A stretch of 64,000 bases of DNA from Reticulitermes speratus (taxonomy: Eukaryota > Arthropoda > Insecta > Blattodea > Rhinotermitidae), in the NCBI GenBank assembly GCA_021186555.1, contig JAJKFL010000007.1, positions 2,221,001 to 2,285,000 on the forward strand. Direction: 5' to 3'. Under the pieces are notes generated by a model that saw nothing but the letters and a program-made list of their open reading frames with translations, did no database searches and had not been told where the DNA came from. This document shows, piece after piece, positions 45,605 to 56,402 of this stretch (position 1 is its first letter; each line of letters begins with the position of its first letter). Made by a program: the position numbers and the translations under genes.

Positions 45605-45889
45605 TCTTCCTCATACGGACAGAGTAACATAATTACCAGCTTACAACTGACTAGTACAGTCTGTTTTTCTACTACGCGATAATGTTTTAATTTTTACGAT
45701 TTCTCTATTCCTCACGCCTTGTTTAGCGATGCTGACTGTACCTAGAATGTATAGCGTCAATGGTAGTTGACTAATATGAATCTGGAACACTGGTGTAATG
45801 AGAGACAAGTAAAAAAAAATGTAAAGTTTACCCTAAAACATGCCATGAAGTGACACAGGGGAGTAGCAGTGTACCTCTACTCTTTATTT

Positions 45890-46097
45890 AACCTCATCAC
45901 TAGATGCCGATGGGTGGTTAACGCCACGCCCCGGCCGCTTTAACCCCGGAAATGACACGGTACCCATTATACAGGAGGCTGGGTGGGCCCCAGGGCCGGT
46001 CTGGACGGGTGCGGAAAAACTTGTTCCCTCCCGAGATTCGATCCCCAGACGGTCCAGCCCGTAGCGAGTCAATATACCGACTGAGCTATCGCGGCCC
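45890..46097 (-). mobile_element. SINE family D
   Basis: The minus-strand head reads GCCGCGATAGCTCAGTCGGT (box A) and GGGGATCGAATCTCGGG (box B, near 46026-46042). The body (TGCACCCGTCC-like, GGGTACCGTGTCATTTCCGG) ends near 45890. The B box is slightly off consensus (GGATCGAATCT). No duplication identified. A related decayed copy lies at 42418. Confidence 0.72.
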
Positions 46098-46251
46098 ACG
46101 GAATAAGAGACCGGCAAGACGAACTTTACAGGTCACCTTCAGCATTAAGGTCGGAAATAATATCAAGAGAATTTACAGTGTTTTAAATTATTATCGGAAT
46201 TTCTAAGTTATACTGACACGACATTGCACATTTCATTCTGGTATTTTTTTG

Positions 46252-46475
46252 GATGGCTCGACAACCCCTTGGGGGCCTAGGTCGCCTCATTTTTCGAGGC
46301 TTCACGATCACACTTTTTAGACACATCACACTCGGTAGGATTCCTCTGGACGAGTGACCAGCCCGTCGCAGAGACCTCTACCTGACAACACACAACACTC
46401 ACAACAGACAGACATCCATGCCCTAGGCGGGATTCGAACCCACAATCCCAGCAAGCGAGCGGCCACTAGGATCGG
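46252..46475 (-). mobile_element. SINE family B with deleted head
   Basis: The body matches the other B copies and box B (GGTTCGAATCC on the minus strand, near 46430-46440) is intact. About 37 bp between GCGAGCGGCC and ACTAGGATCGGC is missing, removing box A, so it should lack promoter function. Confidence 0.8.
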
Positions 46476-47629
46476 CTTTTCAGTTCTGTATAAGTACCAC
46501 AATTCTAATATCAGGAGCACCAACGTGGCCTAAATGATGCATCCGATATATGGTGGAGCTCTTTAAGAAGAGACTGAAAATTGTTTCATTTAATAACGCT
46601 GTCAGCTGCTAAGATCGTACAGCTTCGATGGTCAGATGAATGAAAGATGGCGCTGGATCAATAGTGGAATGACAGTAAAGGGGCAAATCGAAGTACAGAC
46701 AACACTAAGCTTATCAATTTCAATTCACGCAGTTTCAGACTTACGCTATTCAAAAAATTTAAAAAGATTGAAATAGTAACATTTTTAAAAGCGCGCCAAA
46801 TTTCTTTTTTTGAGGAAATTAAAGCGCAGTGAGAGGTAGGTAGAACACTGCTGGGCGATAACACAGAAGGCGTGGCGGTCATGCTGTGGCCGATCAAGTT
46901 CCAGTGTGATGGGCGCTGTATTTGAGCTGGCCACCCACACCACATACCACACAGACAGCTGACCACACGCACTCCCGATTTGCGCTACATTCTATTCGCG
47001 CCGGACCTTCCAGAATGTAACTACTGCGCAAATCTGGAGTGTTTGCGCTCGGGAAGAAAAAAAAATCTCTTGGTTCTGGTTCATTTACCAAAATTCCCAC
47101 ACAAAATGTCTCGGTATCGAACCCGGCCCTCAGCAGTGAGAGGCCGAAAAATGAGGAGAATGTAAATTTATGTGTGCTTCAATATGCCACGGCCTGTAGA
47201 CACACATTTGTTGCGCTAATTACAAAGGATTGCAACACGTTGGACTTCCTTATGGTAGGGCTACGACTACATTATATGATTAATGAGAACGACTGACAGA
47301 GCGTTTCTTTCAGCACAGCCACTGAACCGCTTAGTTTATCTTATATAGCAGTGTTACATTTTCTCACATAAGTTTGTATTGTGTTGATGATGAGTGAGAA
47401 ATGACTAATCCAGGTGTTGCACGGCGTCAGTTCTTGATGTCTGTCTTCTCGGCGACAGACACTTTCAAAAACTGACGCCCTGTAACTAAGCCACACAGTT
47501 CTTGTTGCAACCCTCCGAAACAAGGGACTGTACCACGAAAATATGGAACGTGATATACGTATCTGAGTAAGAGCAGGAAATCTCAACCTCGGACAAAGGT
47601 TTGCTAAGTTTCCACAGTCTACAAAGTTA
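46476..47629. other. Mostly unrecognised; possible SINE head
   Basis: GTATCGAACCCGGCC at about 47112-47127 could be a minus-strand B box (GGGTTCGATAC). No family match in the window. The rest is unrecognised. Confidence 0.4.
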
Positions 47630-48197
47630 TACAGTGTGTCCACAAAATCCCTTCGGGGTTTTGAAAAATTGTGGCGCGCAAACAAATTGAGCTAGTACAT
47701 GCGGTTTGCGGCACATTACAGTGAAACTCTGGAAGTTTTTTACTGACCTCAGTAGGCCTCGATGTGGGCTCCCTTAGTAGCACGGAGAACGTCCAGACGA
47801 TATTCGAGCTCTTGCCATGTTCTGTGGAGCATGTCCGCTGGAATAGCCGAGATCGCGTTCCTGATACGGGTCTTCAGGTCATCAAGTCCGTTAACTGGTG
47901 TTCGGAACACATTGCTCTTGACATAACCCCACAGGAAAAAATCCAGTGGTGTTATGTCTGGTGAACGTGGAGGCCGAGGCATTGGACCGTCTCTGCCGTC
48001 CTCCATCTTCCTGAAAATGTCCTGTCTAGGTACGCGCGTACCTGCATACCCCAATGAGGTGGAGCACCATCTTGTTGGCGGCAAAAGAAACTTCCAGAGT
48101 TTCACTGTAATCTGCCGCAAACCGCATGTGGATAGCTCAATTTGTTTGCGCGCCACAATTTTTCAAAATCCCGAAGGGACTTTGTGGACACACTGTA
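47630..48197 (-). mobile_element. Mariner-like element, internally deleted, with TA duplication
   Basis: TA at 47630-47631 and 48196-48197 flanks inverted ends (CAGTGTGTCCACAAAATCCC and its near-complement) that extend for about 110 bp. The minus strand encodes the end of a DDE transposase: QQDGAPPHWGM in one frame (about 48055-48090). After a frame change come RDGPMPRPPRSPDITPLDFF, LWGYVKSNVF and RLDVLRATKGAHIEAY. The D in QQDG and the D in SPD/PLDFF are the expected second and third catalytic acids of the family. The N-terminal half with the DNA-binding helices and first acid is missing, so it cannot transpose by itself. Confidence 0.85.
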
Positions 48198-48324
48198 TGT
48201 TGATCCATATCTTACTGTAAAGAAGATTTTTCCTTTGTGGTCAGTTCGCCACCATCATTTTGTTCCTTCAACTAATGAAATAAGTAATACCGATTTCAGG
48301 CTTTCGCCGCGGTGTAAATGACAT

Positions 48325-48493
48325 CTTCGCTCTTCTGGGATATTACGCAGAGCAGACTGGTAGTTACCAACGTTTCGGGATAACCTATCGGTCCCACCTG
48401 CAAGGGTCAATTAGTCCAAGAAGAATTTCCGAAACGTCGGTAACTAACTACCAATGTACTCTGCGTAACATCCCAGAAGAACGAAGATCTGAA
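48325..48493. mobile_element. Foldback of the TTCTGGGATATTACGC family
   Basis: Arms 48325-48388 and 48429-48493 are complementary (CTTCGCTCTTCTGGGATATT and inverse). Inside are GGTAGTTACCAACGTTTCGG and CCGAAACGTCGGTAACTA, hammerhead-like GAAAC...GGTAA blocks in both orientations, but no CTGANGA box on either side. Confidence 0.6.
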
Positions 48494-49366
48494 GTAAAAG
48501 TAAGTTAACTGAAAGAGAGACAAAGTATAAAATTGTGAAAGCGAATCTGAAAGTATGTAGACAGAGAGAGTCGTAGTTTAACGGAAGGTCTTACTTTGGC
48601 ATTATCGTGGAATGCCTGAGGTAAACAAAGAACTTTTGGCAGGGTTATTCGGTTTCCTGGGTCAATATTTGAACCTGAAACTTCTCGAATACGAAACCAC
48701 AGAATAGCTACCCACCGAACCGACATATTTAGCTTGAGGCCTGCGAAGTGTTATCTCTCGCACATAGAAACTTTTTATTGGGTAAAAAAACTTTAATTTT
48801 ATTAACAGAATCAGGCCCAAATTTTATAGCAAAACATTTAATCGCCGAAATTACGCATTATATTCAGTAAATCCGAATTTTCTTCAATTTTTCACAACGT
48901 ACGCAGACCGCATAACATCTGCACATATTCCGCCAGCATTTATAATGTCCCTTTCCTTGCACGGTTTCTATTTTCCTTTCCGTATATTTACATTTCACTC
49001 ACGCCGGTCTGACGTGGCATCTGTTTGTTCCATTACATCAAGGCTGTAGCCTAGGGGAAATTGAATGCCCGCAGACCGAACTGACAGAGCACTTAGGGCC
49101 CAGTACCAAGCAAACGGACCCTCAGAGGACGGAAGACGAAGCCTCAGAATCATTATACTGTCACTTGCCCCAAATGAACCTGTCGAGATCAATGAATTTC
49201 CGATGCCTTCGTGCTTCACACTCGAAGGGTTCAACCATAAATGGGAAATCCAAGTCATCTGCTGGTGGCTGTCCTTTGCTAAGAGCGTCCTCTTTACGTG
49301 ATGCTCTATTCCACACAGTTTGTGTGACACTACCATTTCGAAATTTATATGTATATATATTATATA
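48494..49366. other. Mostly unrecognised; possible SINE head
   Basis: At about 48655-48720 a minus-strand text CGGTGGGTAGCTATTCTG followed by AGGTTCAAATATTGACC looks like decayed A and B boxes. Support is weak. Confidence 0.4.
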
Positions 49367-49676
49367 AGTAGGCCTATCGCGGTTGAGGCACTGCGCTACA
49401 AGCCGGAAGGTCGCGGGTTCGATTCCCGATGGTGTCATTGGAATTTTTCATTGACATAATCCTTTCGGCCGCACTATGGCCCTGGGGTCGACCCAGCTTC
49501 TAACAGAAATGAGTATCAGGAATATTTCCTGGGGGGTAAAGGCGACAGGTGCGTAGGGCTGACAACCTTACCACCTTCATGTGCCGATTGTCTAGAAATC
49601 TGGGAGCCTCAACCTCCTGGAACCCTAAGGGCCTGTCAGGCCTGTAATGGGATTGCTTTACCTATAGCAGGCCTAT
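49367..49676 (+). mobile_element. SINE family C, near full length
   Basis: Duplications AGTAGGCCTAT (49367-49377) and AGCAGGCCTAT (49666-49676), one mismatch. The head starts at GCGGTTGAGGCACTGCGCTA and so lacks the first half of box A. Box B GGTTCGATTCC is at about 49417. Body and end match 32991, including the GGGCTGACAACCTTACCACC segment missing there. Confidence 0.85.
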
Positions 49677-50275
49677 AGGTTTGCACGAATTCTTAGCTGA
49701 AGTAAAGCTTTTCCAAACGAAGTAAGGTTTCTTGGTACATTTTTAGCTTTAGGTAATGACATGACTTTGCTTAATAGGGATATTACTTACGTGTAAGTTT
49801 TGGCTTTAATAATTTGCTTCGATATTTGGCTTTTTCTTTCTCTAACAAACTGCATTTCATGTTTATAACGAACTCTTACATTATTTTTGTAACAGATACA
49901 AGAATACTCTTATTAGATTATTATATCTTTCTGTACGAATTTTTAACATATTTATAAAAATATCAACAATACAGAGAACTAACTTCTTAGGTGACACAAG
50001 AAAGTCAACGCGTTCTGAGACACGCACACTGGGTAATGCGCAGTGAGCTGTCCATTACAATAATGGTCCATGCCACTGCTGTCTGGCGAGCTGTGGGCTG
50101 CTAAAGATGCAGGCAACACCTTCGTCCGACACTTTCATAACCATGCACCACAACACCAAAACCTAACATCTGAGTATTCTAACTGATCATTACATTTAAG
50201 TTATAAAGACAAGAGTAATAAACGAGGCATTACGTGTCTTATAATTCTGCGCGGCGTCGTATCACAGAAGAACGA
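49677..50275. other. No recognised feature
   Basis: Unique sequence. Confidence 0.5.
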
Positions 50276-50680
50276 CTACCTTAGCTTTTTTTTTCCTATG
50301 GCTCGACAGCCCCTAGGGGGCCTAGGCCGCCTTATTTTTCGAGGTTTCGTGATCACATACTTTATACACACCACACTCTGTAGGACTCCTCTGGACGAGT
50401 GATCAGCCCGACGCAGATACCTCTACCTGACAACATACAACACTCACAACAGACAGACATCCATGCCCCCGGTGGGGTTTTTTTTCTTGTACCATTTTTT
50501 TTAAATCCTTCCGTCCTTCATGTCACTTTATGTTCCATACTACTGTCCTTATACAAGAAACACAACACAAACATCAACATCCATGCCCCCGGCGGGATTC
50601 GAACCCAAAATCCCAGCAAGTGAGCGGCCGTAGATCCACGCCTTAGACCGCTCGGCCACTGGGATCGGCCTACCTTAGCT
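50276..50680 (-). mobile_element. SINE family B carrying a second insertion
   Basis: The outer duplication CTACCTTAGCT (50276-50286 and 50670-50680) is perfect. The minus-strand SINE B has an intact head (50569-50668; box B GGTTCGAATCC) and tail. Its body is interrupted at about 50477-50577 by about 100 bp flanked by a duplicated ACATCCATGCCCCCGG (50457 and 50578). The insert has T-rich ends on the plus strand (an A-rich tail on the minus strand), so it is itself a retroposed piece. Confidence 0.85.
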
Positions 50681-51119
50681 ATACCGCTGCGAAAACCTAA
50701 GAAAACTCGCAAGTTCAGTAAACGTCTTTAAATTGTGTGATATAAACAACTGCATTTATTATAAAACGGTTTCTGCGGTCACAACCTCGCTCTGTCACGT
50801 TTCATACGACTTTAAAGTTACTACAGAACCTAGAATCTTGCTGTTGTTGATCGTGTTCTTGTTTTCAAAATGGGGTCACACAGATATACAGACGAAGAGT
50901 ATTGTGATAGCAAAATCCTATATATTTCTTCTTTTCATGAAGGAAAGTACACTAAAATGTCAGTTCGTCCCTCACAGTAAACACAGCCTCTATCACACAG
51001 ACAACGCTGCTTACGGCATTTAGCAAAAGAATGACAGCTTCTGAGATTTATGCGAAAACAGAGCTACAAACTGTGTGGAGAAATATCACTGATGTGTATT
51101 TGGGTTCTATCCATCGTCA
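50681..51119. other. No recognised feature
   Basis: Unique sequence. Confidence 0.5.
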
Positions 51120-51123
51120 CTGA

Positions 51124-51175
51124 GTACACAAACACGACGTTTCGAAAGCAGACTGCTTTCGTCTTCACGTGAACT
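51124..51175 (-). other. Hammerhead-like motif with GTC site, C3 lost
   Basis: Minus-strand reading: GUGAAGA where CUGAAGA is expected, a stem II of CGAAAGCAG/CTGCTTTCG, GAAA, ACGU, C17. Same subtype as 20524. Stem II is long and perfect, but the core is broken. Confidence 0.55.
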
Positions 51176-51190
51176 ACATTATTAAGAGTA

Positions 51191-51616
51191 AGTAACAATC
51201 TAAAAGAGCCAAAAACCTAACAATTCATATGTGAGAGACAAACCAATCCACACCTCTAAATACAAAAACAGTGTGTACAAAACACAAACTACAAATTGTA
51301 ATAAAATGAAATGAATTATCCCTTATTAAAAATTAATATCACAGGACATGAACAAGCAACAAAATAAAATTGTTTCAAGTAAATTGAAATGTGAGGTAGT
51401 GACTACCCAATCAGCACCCTCTGTTGGTGAAACCATGCACCTACTACAAAGCCCAAACATTCTTGTAAACCATGAATGAATACCAGGTCACTTGTGCAAC
51501 TCTTTATCTATTAATGGAAACCAAATAGCATATATGTGCCAAACTAGGCTGACTGAAAGGGTTGTTAGTAAAAAGCATATGTGCTGCCTAAGTTTTAAAA
51601 CTTTCGCGGCGACATG
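51191..51616. other. No recognised feature
   Basis: AT-rich unique sequence, probably continuing the PLE-like body downstream of 51175, but not diagnosable. Confidence 0.4.
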
Positions 51617-51761
51617 ATTCAATATAGTCTTCTCGGGCGCACAGCCGCGTCAATTCGTTTGAATACAACGTTTTGCCTGAGGATGGGGACGGAGCTAGTC
51701 CCCGAAACGTTGTATTCAAACGAGTTGACGCGGCTGTGCGCCCGAGAAGACTATATTGAAT
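51617..51761. mobile_element. Foldback with hammerhead at its apex
   Basis: Arms of 57 bp (51617-51673 and 51705-51761; ATTCAATATAGTCTTCTCGG and inverse) have one mismatch and enclose a 31-base apex with CTGAGGA and stem II. The high arm identity suggests a young element. Confidence 0.78.
51677..51714 (+). ncRNA. Hammerhead core at a foldback apex
   Basis: CUGAGGA (51677-51683), U, stem II GGGGAC-GGAGCUA-GUCCCC (6 bp), GAAA (51704-51707), AC-GUU-GU, A17 (51714). Core bases are all present. Stem I does not pair in the standard register. Instead the foldback stem GAATACAACGTTT/AAACGTTGTATTC would absorb the AAA of GAAA. The hammerhead and foldback folds therefore exclude each other. Confidence 0.6.
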
Positions 51762-52394
51762 ATGTGCTGCCTGTTTATATCTCCTGTATAAGGTGTTAGG
51801 CTCAGACTCTAATATGGTCGTATTAATGCAGTCACTCCTATGCAATCACTCCTATGCAGTCACTCCTATGTCCTTTCTCAAATCATGTGATGCCAGTTTA
51901 TATTTATCAATATGTCCCTCTCTTAGATTATATTTGTACCCTCTTATATTAATATTCAATGGTCTTCCAGTTTCTCAATTTCAAACATTTTAATGTCAAA
52001 CAGGTGGTACATATAGCTACCACTATATTTCATAGGTTTAACTAGGCTAGGGAACTTCATAAATAATTACCAGGCAGCCATACGTTAAGAGTTGCGTTAA
52101 AGCAAAGTCCGTTAACACTTTGATCACAAACACAAAGTACAATAAACATATCACTGTTAATAACTCGATATCGACTTACAGCCACTCGGAGCGCTCAATA
52201 TGCCAGCACAATACAAGCTTACGTTCGTCGTTATTAACTCGCACTGCTTTGACGTCATACCTATTTTAATTAAACGCTGCTACACAAATTCACTATTTTC
52301 TTGATACCATGCTATCAATTTATTTCGAAACCTGTTGTTATGGGAACACAGTCAAATGGACCACCGTCAGTCGGTATTTAGAGCTCCTTACATT
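51762..52394. other. No recognised feature
   Basis: Unique sequence. Three short TGCARTCACTCCTA repeats occur near 51830-51870. Confidence 0.5.
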
Positions 52395-52438
52395 ATGACG
52401 TCATAAACTTCGTCCACGTACGAAGTTTATGACGTCAT
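52395..52438. repeat. Perfect 19-bp hairpin
   Basis: ATGACGTCATAAACTTCGT (52395-52413) pairs perfectly with 52420-52438 across a 6-base loop CCACGT. Each arm starts with the CRE-like palindrome TGACGTCA. It could be a minimal palindromic MITE. No flanking duplication was seen. Confidence 0.85.
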
Positions 52439-52583
52439 CCCTTCAATGTCGTTTATGGGCAAGTCCTCAAAGGCTTGCTTGTTAAGGAAATTATTTCCAT
52501 AGAATTTCCAAGTAATTTATACACTCATTATGCCACCAGGATCTCTCCGGTTGAGGGGAGCATGTCTGCACTAACAACCCCAT

Positions 52584-52882
52584 CCTAACAGGCTTTTTTT
52601 TGGGGGGGGGGAAGGGCCCCGCTGCAGATGCTACAGACGCACCGAAGCCTTAAGGCTTATTGTGCAACCATGTGATGAAGATGACGAGAAAGATGATCAG
52701 TTTTTTTTTCATTTTACAAGTAATGGGGCTCCAGTGGAATGAAATTGACAGGGGAAAACCTGTCCCAATTGCCACTTTGTCCACCACAAATCCCACATGG
52801 ACTGACACGGGATCGAACCCGGGCTTCCGCGGTGGGAGGCCGGCGACTAACCGCCTGAGCCACGGCACGGCCCTAACAGGCT
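52584..52882 (-). mobile_element. SINE family A with 11-bp duplication
   Basis: CCTAACAGGCT at 52584-52594 and 52872-52882 is a perfect target duplication. Minus strand: box A TGGCTCAGGCGGTTAG (about 52844-52859), box B GGTTCGATCCC (about 52810-52820), family body, and a tail of C9-10 then A8 (52595-52611 on the plus strand). Confidence 0.9.
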
Positions 52883-53104
52883 CATAATCTGTACCAAGGT
52901 CATTGCTTGCCTGTCCACAAATACAAGCTGTACGCAGTCTGTAGTTTGTCTCGTTTTACGATCAACACAGCGGTACAAAGGTCAATTTCATGCATCAAAT
53001 GTCTTTTGACAGTCGCTGGACAGTGAAAGCAAAAAAAAAAAAGTATAAAATTAGAGTTGCAACTACTAAACTGAACTGCATGACAAAGAAAGAGTGGAAT
53101 ACTG
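52883..53104. other. No recognised feature
   Basis: Unique sequence with an A13 run near 53030. Confidence 0.5.
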
Positions 53105-53270
53105 TGACGAAACAAGCCGTTGTGTCACGTAACGAACTGTATGAGTCACAAACAAGCCGTTGTGTCACGTAACGAACTGTATGGGTCACAAACAAGCCGT
53201 TGTGTCACGTAACGAACTGTATGGGTCACAAACAAGCCGTTGTGTCACGTAACGAACTGTATGAGTCAGA
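53105..53270. repeat. 40-bp minisatellite, about 4 copies
   Basis: Units of ACAAGCCGTTGTGTCACGTA start with a GRG variant (ATGAGTC/ATGGGTC); copies of the core at 53121, 53161, 53201 and 53241. Confidence 0.93.
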
Positions 53271-54650
53271 AACCTTCGTTAAAAGTTGGTCATTCGTTAA
53301 CAATTGACTAGCTCTTCAGTATTTCTCAGCTCCACCATTCGTGCTATATGTCCAAAAAAATTACCTTATGGTCAAAACAAGCCTGATCTAACAAAATATA
53401 AAACTCTTAAGCTTCTCAATACGTAATTCTCTCAACACCTCTACCGCTTTCGCTCAGGACCAAAATCCTCTCCCTTTCGTTACGATACAAGTGTGCTATC
53501 ATAAAGTTATCTTATACTGCCGTGGCCATAAGATCTTTTCAACCATGAATGTATAACCTTTAAAGACTGAGGTTAACGCGGATTCGTTAGTTTTATACTG
53601 TTTTTCTGCTATAAAATGTAACATAAACTTTATACAACAAAACGTGACTCTCCTAAAGTGGATTTTGGCGTTAGATGAAATGAAAGTCAAATGGGGCACC
53701 AAAATGGGTAAACGGTTTCTCTTGTCGTCATTCATTGGGTGGGGGGGTTTCAAGAAAATCGTTAATATGTCGCAAGCAGAAGGCGCACCTGCGATCATCA
53801 ATGCACGACGCCAGACGTGGACGCCCTAAGTTACCTCAACCGTCAATGCAAATTTCGTTTCTTCCTTCGATATGAGGGCATGCAGGTTCACACTTCGGCC
53901 GTGAGTTTCAAATGGCCTAAAGAATATCGATACTTGACTTCTTAAACGTGCAAAGCTACGTACATAAAAGTCACTATTATATCAGTACAAATATATAAAT
54001 ATACACATATATATCTCTCAATTTAATCCTTCCAATCACAAAATTCGTTTAAATAACACGTAAACATTTGTTTCCTGTCTCACAGTAAACACAGAACATC
54101 TCCGTTCGGAGTATAAACCTCAAATGTTTATTTGTTTGACAAATTTTCGCTGTTTTTTTCCTAAACAAATGCGCTGTGTGTGGAAGATTTGAGGTTTAAT
54201 CATTAAATCGATGTGTAGGCCCTACATATACCACAGTCGCCACGAAGTTTCGATACTCACATTGGTATGCATTCAGATAAAACTAGCAATATTTATACAA
54301 AACAAAGTAAATTCTATTACGCACAAGACAGAGATATTTCGCCCCCCCTGTGTGACGTGGTTGCACATATTTCCATACAAAGATCTATTTCAGCTTACGA
54401 GTAAATAAGTTCACTTTAGAAGAGAAACTAAAAACACGTACAAAATTTTCTTAACCTGGAACAAACCTGTACACTTCGGTTTGCGACGTTTCGAATGGTG
54501 GTGAACTGTGAAACAGAACACTTCGGTTCACGTTTCGTCTTCGAGGTCTAAAGGCACCTCTTGTACCTTCAAGAATATTTCCCGCTCTGTTATCAGCCAT
54601 TAAGTACATAAGATACAACATAGGCGATGTATGTATAACGTAAAATTGTG
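53271..54650. other. No recognised feature
   Basis: About 1.4 kb of unique sequence. Small frames at 53499-53829 and 54211-54687 show no domain. Confidence 0.5.
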
Positions 54651-55462
54651 ACGCGTTCGCGTAACCATTGTTGTGGAAACACAACAATGTTTTCTGTGTG
54701 TGTTGAGCTACCTGTCACTGTCAACTTTACAAAAGTACTGAGTGTTGCACAACAATGCTTTTATGGCAAATTTATGTCGCCGTCAACAACAAACGTACGT
54801 AGGTCTTCACATTAAGTGCCCGATCCAGCATTCAAACAAAAATGTTCGTTTGCTCATAAACATTTTTACACGTACAATTTCGCTAAACAGATCGTAATGA
54901 CACGTAAGTCGTTGTGCAGTTTCTCAGTTGTTGTAAGTGTTGCCGTAAAACATTTTACGAGATCAGACGTAATTAATCGATTATGAAGGAAATAAGTATT
55001 AAATATTGTGAGTGTTTGGCTTTAGCCTTAGTTATCCAGCATGCAAAGCGCATGCGCCGTATTATATTGTCATCTGTGGCCTGTCTGGCTCTACCATATT
55101 TTTCCACATTATCTCACAAACGGCACGATTTTAGGAAAAACGTTACAGAACATAAAATGTGTGTTTTGATTTTCTCTACAACTTTTGTCTGAAACATTTC
55201 TCATTCTAAGAAGAATTCAGCGAGATATTTTAATAAATGTACATAGGTCTTCATGTAAAGTACCGGTTATTCTTGTCGGATTTTAATAAAACTTAATTTC
55301 CTCGACATATTTTCGAAAAATCCTTAAATGTGAACTTTAAATATAAAATTTCAAGAAAATCCGTCCAGTGGGAGCCGAGTTGTTCCATGCGGACAAAGGA
55401 CAGACAGACAGACATGACGGGGCGAATGGTTACTTTTCGCGATTTTGCAAACACGCCTAAAA
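54651..55462 (+). mobile_element. Dispersed inverted-repeat element R, copy 2 (long form)
   Basis: Start GACGCGTTCGCGTAACC and end GCAAACACGCCT are diverged versions of the copy-1 termini. It is about 810 bp because it has some 320 bp of extra sequence at about 54680-55010 that copy 1 lacks. That extra part includes ACGTAGGTCTTCACATTAAG, an apparent duplicate of the internal CATAGGTCTTCATGTAAAGT. The long form may be closer to the ancestral element. Confidence 0.68.
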
Positions 55463-55559
55463 AAGCGGGGAGATCAGGGAAAAGGTATCTCAAATTTGGA
55501 AACAACGTTCCTAAAAAACGCCTCTTTGCATCTTTTTAGGTTATCACAGTGGCGTTGAT

Positions 55560-55720
55560 AAAGATTCAATAAAAGATCTGCGCTCTTCTGGGATATTACG
55601 CAGCGTTGAGTGCTGGTACTTACCGACGTTTCGAAGGAATTACGCACCTTGACAGCATCGTTAAATATTTACCTCCACAGTCACCATGCCTTAATATCCC
55701 AGAAGACTTACAATTTTTTT
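55560..55720. mobile_element. Decayed foldback of the TTCTGGGATATTACGC family
   Basis: ATCTGCGCTCTTCTGGGATA at about 55575 and TTACCGACGTTTCGAAGG near 55620, with a short inverse TAATATCCCAGAAGA at about 55691. Arms are incomplete; no ribozyme core. Confidence 0.55.
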
Positions 55721-56100
55721 TTATTTGACATGTCTTTGGAGTATTCTAATTTTATTCGACATGTCTGACAGAATATGTAATGGATGTTTAAGTAAGGAGC
55801 ACCGGGGAATAGGCGACGCATTCGGTTTACGAAAGCAGAAGGCAGAGTAAACTTTGAGTGTACTTTGAGTGTACTTTGAGTGAGAGGATTAATGACATGG
55901 GCCTCTCGTGTTGACGCACAACTCTTACGATACAGTGCAAAGTTTCTCAGCTTTCAAACTTAGTAACACTATATCGTGCTAACCTCACCTACCGCCTTTA
56001 TCTAATACTAAATATCAGCTTACACATAACACTGAAATGTGTAACGTTTCAGTAGGACTCAAGTTCTAATATCTTTCTATACATGTGTTAACTAACTCCA
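55721..56100. other. No recognised feature; short 11-bp repeat
   Basis: Three copies of an 11-bp unit, TACTTTGAGTG, occur at about 55845-55880. The rest is unrecognised. Confidence 0.5.
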
Positions 56101-56402
56101 TGGAGCAGAGTCCTTCTTGAGAAGCTAACAGGTCCTCAGTTACTCAAGAAATTCCCCGCGTTGTATGGAATCCGAAGGTTCATTACCGCATTCACGATAG
56201 CCCGCCACCTGTCTCTATCCTGGGCCAGACGAATCCAGTTCATGTCCCCCATCTCACTTCTTTGAGATTAATTTTAATATTATCCTCCCATCTACGCCTG
56301 GGTCTTCCAAGTGGTCTCCTACCCTCAGATCTCTCCACCAAAATCCTGTATGCCCCTCTCCTATCCCCCATACGTGCTACATGCCCTGCACATCTCATTC
56401 TT
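56101..56402 (-). pseudogene. LINE C-terminal fragment with 3' UTR
   Basis: Minus strand: RRMRCAGHVARMGDRRGAYR, then [20 protein letters not shown] and DNIKINL, then frame shifts. The end matches the 10236 copy, including AAGAAGGACTCTGC and the GTTAGTTAAC tail (plus-strand GTTAACTAACTCC, 56086). 5'-truncated like all copies here. Confidence 0.78.

Noticed and set aside
47749..48156. Minus frame of 135 codons as an intact transposase gene
   Set aside because: It covers only the C-terminal part, and QQDGAPPHWGM lies in another frame, so a frame shift and an N-terminal deletion are present.
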